64,000 nt of DNA. Source: Hysterangium stoloniferum (taxonomy: Eukaryota > Basidiomycota > Agaricomycetes > Hysterangiales > Hysterangiaceae). The stretch spans positions 496,001 through 560,000 of the forward strand of contig WHVD01000041.1 of the NCBI GenBank assembly GCA_015178975.1, in the 5' to 3' direction. Of this stretch, positions 57,885-64,000 are shown piece after piece. The translations under genes and the position numbers were made by a program. The notes beneath the pieces are model-generated. The model was not told where the DNA came from. It was given only the letters and a program-made list of their open reading frames with translations, and made no database searches. Position 1 is the stretch's first letter. The number at the start of each line of letters is the position of its first letter.

Positions 57885-58074
57885 CCAAATTGGCCTTCAC
57901 CATAATGGTATCAGGGTGCTCTTGACCTGGTATGAGCTGTAGGGTGCTTGCCAAATTGGCCCTGGCCTGTATGGTGCCTCTGGTCCTAGTATTAACTCCC
58001 AGGCATCCAATACCTGAAGCTGAAGTACCTCTGCCTCCTTGGACCTTCCCAGATCACTGAAGGTACTTGCCAAA
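57885..58074 (-). pseudogene. Out-of-frame remnants of the NLR TPR array
   Basis: TPR-coding DNA continues past the NLR stop codon: GCCAAATTGGCC..ATCAGGGTGCTC units are readable to about 57885, next to the Gypsy gag leader. About 8 bp are missing from the unit near 58110 (CTAGTACCC where others have CTAGGTCCAGAGCACCC). This changes frame and creates the present stop. The array was therefore once longer. Confidence 0.75.
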
Positions 58075-61000
58075 TTAGCCTTGGCCAGAATTGTGTGAGG
58101 GTACTAGGTTGAACTGTTGGGCTTCCAACACCTGAAGCTGAAGCACCTCTGCCTCCTTGTGCCTTCCCAGATCACTGTAGGTCCTTGCCAAATTGCCCTT
58201 GGCTTGTATGGTACCTGGATGCTCTGGCCCTAGTATAAGCTGCTGGGCTTCCAGCACCTGAAGCTGAAGCACCTCTGCCTCCTTGGGCCTTCCCAGATCA
58301 CCATAGGTACTTGCTAAATTAGCCTTGGCCTGTATAGTGCTGGGGTGCTCTGGTCCTAGTATGAGCTGTTGGGCTTCCAGGACTTGAAGGTCGAGGACCT
58401 CTGCCTCCTTTGGCCTTCCCAGATCAATGTAGGTGCTTGCCAAATTGGCCTTGGCCAGAATGGTGTGAGGGTGCTCTGGTCCTAGTATGAGCTGTCGGGA
58501 ATCCAACACCTGAAGCTTAAGCAACTCTGCCTCCTTGTGCCTTCCCAGATCACTGTAGGTCCTTGCCAAATTGCCCTTGGCCAGAATGGTGTGAGGGTGC
58601 TCTGGACCTAGTATGAGCTGTCGGGAATCCAATACCTGAAGCTTAAGCACCTCTGCCTCCCTGTGCCTTCCCAGATCACTGTAGGTGCTTGCCAAATTGC
58701 CCTTGGCCATAATGGTATCAGGGTGCTCTAGACCTAGCATGAGCTGTTGGCCATCGAACACCTGAACCTTGAGCACCTCTGCCTCCTTGGCCCTTCCAAG
58801 ATCACTGTAGGTACTTGCCAAATTGGCCTTGGCCTGTATGGTGCTTGGGTGCTCTGGTCCTAGCAGTAGCTGCTGGGCATCCAACACCTGAGACTCAAGC
58901 ACCTCTGCCTCCTTGGGCCTTCCCAGATCACTGTATGTCCTTGCCAAATTGGCCTTGGCCAGAATAGTGTGAGGGTGCTCTGGACCTAGTATGAGCTGTT
59001 GTGCTTCCAACACCTCAAGCTCAAGCACCTCTGCCTCCTTGGGCCTTCCTAGGTCACAATAGATCCTTGCTAAATTGACCTTGACCTGTATGGTGCCTGG
59101 GTGCTTTGGTCCTAGTATTAGCTCCTGGGCTTCCAAAACCTGAAGCTGAAGCACCTCTGCCTCCTTGTGCCTTTCCAGATCACTGTAGGTCCTTGCCAAA
59201 TTGGCCTTGGCCTGTATGGTTCCAGGGTGCTCTGGTCCTAGTATAAGCTGTCGTGCTTCCAAGACTTGAAGTTCCAGCACCTCTGCCTCCTTGGGCCTTT
59301 CCAGATCACTGTAGATGCTTGCCAAATTGGCCTTGGCCAGAATGGTGTGAGGGTGCTCTGGACCTAGTATAAGCTGTTGGGCATCCAACACCTCAAGCTG
59401 AAGCACCTCTGCCTCCTTGTGCCTTCCCAGATCACTGTAGGTCCTTGCCAAATTGCCCTTGGCCTGTATGGTGCCTGGATGCTCTGGTCCTAGTATTAGC
59501 TGCCAGGCTTCCAGCACCTGAAGTTGGAGCACCTCTGCCTCCTTGGGCCTTTCCAGATCACAGTAGGTACTTGCTAAATTCGCCTTGGCCTGTATTGTGC
59601 TGGGGTGCTCTGGTCCTAGTATGAGCTGTCGGGCTTCCAAGACTTGAAGTTCCAGCACCTCTGCCTCCTTAGGCCTTCCCAGATCACTATAGGTGCTTGC
59701 CAAATTGGCTTTGGCCAGAATGGTGTGAGGGTGCTCTGGACCTAGTATGAGCTGTCGGGCTTCCAACACCTCAAGCTGAAGCACCTCTGCCTCCTTGTGC
59801 CTTCCCAGATCACTGTAGGTCCTTGCCAAATTACCCTTGGCCTGTATGGTGCCTGGGTGCTCTGGTCCTCGTATTAGCTGCCAGGCTTCCAGGACCTGAA
59901 GCTGGGGCACCTCTGCCTCCTTGGGCCTTCCCAGATCACAGTAGGTACTTGCTAAATTAGCCTTGGCTTGTATGGTGCTGGGGTGCTCTAGTCCTAGTAT
60001 AAGTTGTCTGGCTTCTAAGACTTGAAGTTCCAGCACCTCTGCCTCCTTGGGCCTTCCCAGATAACAGTAGGTACTTGCCAAATTAGCCTTGGCCAGAATG
60101 GTGTGAGGGTGCTCTGGACCTAGGTTGAGCTGTTGGGTTTCCAAGACTTGAACCTCTAGTACCTCTGCCTCCTTGGACCTTCCCAGATCACAGTAGGTGC
60201 TTGCCAAATTGGCCTTGACCTGTATGGTGCCTGGGTGATCTGGTCCTAGTATTAGCTGCTGGGCTGCCAACACTTGAAGCTGAAGCACCTCTGCCTCCTT
60301 GGGCCTTCCCAAAGCATTGTAGGTACTTGCCAAATTAGCCCTGGCCAAAATGGTGTCCGGATGCTCTGGACCTAGTATGAGCTGTCGGGCTTCCAAGACT
60401 TGAAGCTCCAGCACCTCTGCCTCTTTGGGCCTTCCCAGATCACTGTAGGTGCTTGCCAAATTGGCCTTGGCCAGAATGGTGTGAGGGTGCTCTGGTCCTA
60501 GTATGAGTTGTCGGGAATCTAACACCTGAAGCTTAAGCACCTCTGCCTCCTTATGCCTTCCCAGATCACTGTAAGTCCTTGCCAAATTGGCTTTGGCCAG
60601 AATGGTGTGAGGGTGCTCTGGACCTAGCATGACCTGTCGGGCATCCAACACCTGAAGTTTAAGCTCCTCTGCCTCCTTGTTCCTTCCAAGATCACTGTAA
60701 GTCCTTGCCAAATTGGCCTTGGCCATAATGGTATCAGGGTGTTCTAGACCTAGCATGAGCTGTTGGCCATCAAACACCTGAACCTTGAGCACCTCTGCCT
60801 CCTTGGCCCTTCCAAGATCACTGTAGGTGCTTGCCAAATTGGCCTTGGCCTGTATGGTGCTTTGGTGCTCTGGTCCTAGCAGTAGCTGCTGGGCATCCAA
60901 CACCTGAAGCTCAAGCACCTCTGCCTCCTTGGGCCTTCCCAGATCACTGTATGTCCTTGCCAAATTGGCCTTGGCCAGAATAGTGTGAGGGTGCTCTGGA

Positions 61001-63899
61001 CCTAGTATGCGCTGTTGTGCTTCCAACACCTCAAGCTCAAGTACCTCTGCCTCCTTGGGCCTTCCTAGGTCACAATAGGTCCTTGCTAAATTGGCCTTGG
61101 CTTGAATGGTGTCAGGGTGCTGTGCACCCAGCACACTGTCTCTCTTTGACAACAACACTTGCTGCATGCCATTTGCAATTTCCCAGTGGCCAAATTCTCT
61201 CAATATCATTGAAAATTTGCTAAACATGTCATCATAATAGACCTTTAGATCCTTCCCACCACTGCTTCTGCTTCTAAATGCCTGAATGTGGAGTACAAGA
61301 TTCCGTCGTCCTATAATATCCTTCATATTACCTCCAGCTGGGATAGCCCCTACTAAGACAGCTCTTGCTGTGCATATATAAAGAGAATTATTCCCCCTCA
61401 AAGCTCTGTCTCTACTCCATGCATGAATCACAGGATGCATTGTCCAAAAAAGAGACCCATATGCATCATCACCTTTGAATAGCAAGGAATAATCACATAA
61501 TACTTGCATTGCCTGCCTAAATTCCATCCTTGTCCATTCCCCATTCTCATTACATTTAAGCAAATGAGTGGGAAGATCACATGTTGTAGTTTGCAGTTGT
61601 TCATCATCTATCACTGGGGGAACTGACTCTGCAGCATGTTTGAATATTTTTTCCATGATATTCTGATGATGAAAGAAACTTAATACTCTGAGAATGAATA
61701 GGGCATTCTGTGCTCTTTCAGGAAAGATGACTGATGTTTCAATGAGATTATATGACACATTCAATGCACCATACACAGTGTGGTTGTATCTGGATGCTCC
61801 TTTCAGAGAAGGATGATCAGCATCCAATAGGTTTGATGTCTGTGTTTGGTACATTTTCAAATAATCACCAAGTGTACACAATCCTGCAGATATTGTTGCT
61901 CCTGCAATGTCCACAGCAAGGGGCAAGGAGCCTACAGTTGTTACAATATGTTTTGACATTGTAACCATTGTACTATCAGAAACATTTTGAAGCTTTGCTG
62001 CTATCTGAAATAGAGAAATAGCACTGTCTTCATCCATTGGTAGAATTTCAATGGATGATTGTACATGAGCCATAAGAACAGGACTCCGGCTTGTAATTAG
62101 GGCATGGATCAACCTGAGTTTGTCTAAATATTGAAGGATTTCATCATCCATCCCATCAGCATTATCAAATATAAGAAGCCACTTCTTTCTATTATGAGAC
62201 AACCATTCCAGAACTGCATCACTGGACCTTTCAACACCTTGTGCTCTAACATCAGGATCATCTGCAATACTGGCAAAACTATTTTGTAAGGTCACTGTGT
62301 TTGTGGCATCAATCCAGATAACTCTCCAATAGTTACTGATTCATTAATCAGAATCTATCAGACAGACTCATTGAAGTGGCTTGTTGCTTACTAGTCATTG
62401 GCCAGCACCTCTTCAATGAATTTCAAACATATCTGAGTCTTCCCAACACCTGCCATCCCATATAAAAGGAAGTGCCTCCATGGCTGAGGATTATTAGGGG
62501 TAAAGAATTTCCTCAGTGTTGAAAGATATTCTCCCTGTCCCAAGAACCTTGGACTAGGACGGAGTTTCGCCCTATATGTCATTCCTGTAGACTCCACCTC
62601 TATTGTACCAAATGATATTAATATGCAAAATATTTAATAGATATTTCTCACCAGCATAGTCAAACTTAGACCACCGGAGTTGTATTGGAGGTAGTGCTTT
62701 CTTGATCATATCTTGAATGGTGGTTGATATGAAAATGAAGTCATCATCACTTTGAGATGCAAATTTGGTCATCCCATTATGATCTTTAGACATCCCTACC
62801 ACCTCCATATTGGCCCCTGAAATCATTGCAGAAAATTTGGGAACAATCTGCAAACGGCATTGTAAATTTGTACAAGGCCATAAGCATATGGAGGCTTACA
62901 ATCTCAGAACTGTTATCAGGAAGAACGGTCTTAAGGGTCTCATGAAAAAATTTGGTATGAAAATTTGCACTTATTGCACTGTAAGAAGAAGATTGCTGCT
63001 GCAACCACTCAGAATTAGAAACCAAGTGTTTCAACAACACATTATTAGTTTTGCTGGATAGCGATGCAAGTTTCAGCAATTGATTAGCAGGGTTGGCAAT
63101 GGCAGTGGTGCCTTGATGTGGTGTGGCGAGGAATAGAATACCATATGTAGACAAAGCTATCCATTTGTGTTCGACCAGGTGACCTCTGTGTGCCTGACTG
63201 GCTTGTATCAAAGCCTGACAGGTATCAATATTGAATTACAGCCGGACAATTATTACAGAAATAAACCTACGTGTTTGAGAATAATCCCGCCGAGGCTGTG
63301 CGGAATAAAAATTATGGGCCGTTTCTGGAGCACCTCCTATGAGGAAACGACAAATTCGCTAGACTTGAGTTGTACGAACCGTAGTATTTGAACTCGCTCT
63401 TAATGCAGCCAAGCGTGCAAGGAAATTCTCTGCGTGATCATCCAAGGTCTGCGTGGACGATGTAGCCGTGCTCGAGGTGTAGGCATCATAACCATATGTC
63501 AAAATCCGAGCGGACGGTACATCCAGGGGTAAGAAATCGCGAAGCCAGAGTTTACCGTTGTCTGCTGTCCACGATGCTTCACGATGTCCATCCAAGCCGT
63601 GGATGGCCACGATACTGTAAAAGACGTAATTGAGTCTTGGTGGACAATAAAAATTGATATTTGATTGCTTACTCCACTAACGGAGAAATACCTGGTGTAA
63701 GCTCCTTGATGCCGAAACCCTGAGAGCGGGTTTGTTCTTGAGGGTAGGATTGGATTGTATCACGTACTAGTCCGACTGAAGGCGAAAAGGAACCTTTAGA
63801 CTGTAACTGCTGCGGAGAGATCAGAAAAGAACCCAGAGGTTCTGACTCTGCAGGGTATAAAAGAAGGGCTCGTTTCAAACGCTTAAAGATAGGAATCAT
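58075..63899 (-). CDS. NOD-like receptor: alpha/beta-hydrolase - NB-ARC - TPR (7 exons, about 1835 aa)
   Basis: Exons 63899-63673, 63614-63380, 63336-63271, 63214-62900, 62847-62652, 62599-62392 and 62335-58075 total 1836 codons. N-terminal hydrolase-like domain: VAIHGLDGHREASW (about 78-91), ILTYGYDA, PIIFIPHSLGG with Ser168 (relatives have GHSLGG, so the GxSxG motif begins with Pro here), STYGILFLATPHQG, and DHNGMTKFAS with His304. NB-ARC: Walker A GMAGVGKT (394-401), Walker B WLLIFDNAD (468-476), GSLPLA (551-556). C-terminus: 24 TPR units of 42 aa (about 828-1835), consensus AKANLASTYSDLGRPKEAEV and so on, of the kinesin-light-chain type. Such STAND proteins act in fungal non-self recognition and programmed cell death; that role is inferred here. 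The last unit is altered by an 8-bp loss. Confidence 0.92.
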
Positions 63900-64000
63900 T
63901 GTTTGGAAATTTGCTCGTGGTGAGGGGTGCTGGTGTAACCTGCCTTACGTAACGTGCGGTGGATAAAGAGTGACAAGTCACCAGGCTTTGTGTGCGCAGT
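63900..64000. other. NLR 5' flank
   Basis: About 100 bp upstream of the proposed start. No TATA box or other motif that I can support. Confidence 0.3.

Noticed and set aside
61017-61964. Plus-strand ORFs inside the NLR gene
   Set aside because: They are antisense shadows of the uninterrupted 4.2-kb coding exon.
58075-62295. NLR gene starting at the long exon alone
   Set aside because: That frame has no P-loop. Upstream exons with in-phase splice sites supply the Walker A motif and the hydrolase domain.

Overview
This window looks like nuclear DNA from a transposon-rich basidiomycete fungus, most likely an agaricomycete. The host genes have many short introns of about 45-60 nt with GT..AG or GC..AG ends and CTGAY-type branch sites. 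The gene families are typical of that group: an Old Yellow Enzyme-type flavin oxidoreductase, a basidiomycete signal peptide/single-TM surface protein, and a hydrolase-NB-ARC-TPR NOD-like receptor. The repeats are chromodomain Ty3/Gypsy, Ty1/Copia, Tc1/mariner and foldback elements. I cannot name the species.

Layout. 0-3.6 kb: a short telomere-like tract, a hairpin repeat, a 20-bp minisatellite, a complete solo LTR and a foldback MITE. 3.8-11.4 kb (block A), 33.9-42.2 kb (block B) and 46.4-53.5 kb (block C) are diverged copies of one segmental duplication. Its full order is: OYE fragment (+), surface TM protein gene (-), OYE gene (-), then a repeat segment here called E. The TM gene is intact in A and B and reduced to one exon in C. 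The OYE gene is intact in B and C and broken in A. A fourth, partial copy (D, 17.1-20.6 kb) is split by a Gypsy pol fossil. 11.4-23.6 kb is a pile of Gypsy fossils containing foldback DNA, a nested Copia solo LTR and a nearly whole Tc1-like transposon. 24.6-33.5 kb holds Copia debris, two related foldback elements (one carrying foreign DNA), a few small possible host genes and a complete TRIM whose LTRs each contain a tRNA-like sequence. 42.2-46.3 kb is a 1-kb-armed inverted repeat. 53.5-57.7 kb is more LTR debris and a second Tc1 relic. 57.9-63.9 kb is one large minus-strand NLR gene.

The main host genes are on the minus strand. The two complete OYE copies and two complete TM copies are co-oriented neighbours that were duplicated together; nothing shows that they act in one pathway. 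The NLR is the best candidate for a dedicated biological system (self/non-self recognition or defence). Its 24 near-identical TPR units carry clear block duplications.

The most unusual observations are: (1) the 411-bp TRIM with a tRNA-like Pol III promoter in each LTR; (2) segment E, which lies in opposite orientations between the same two flanks in blocks A and C; (3) an inverted LTR composite with one target-site duplication; (4) the higher-order repeat structure of the NLR. Exon boundaries were set by eye from splice motifs, frame continuity and family knowledge. The summed exons of each intact gene are a multiple of three.
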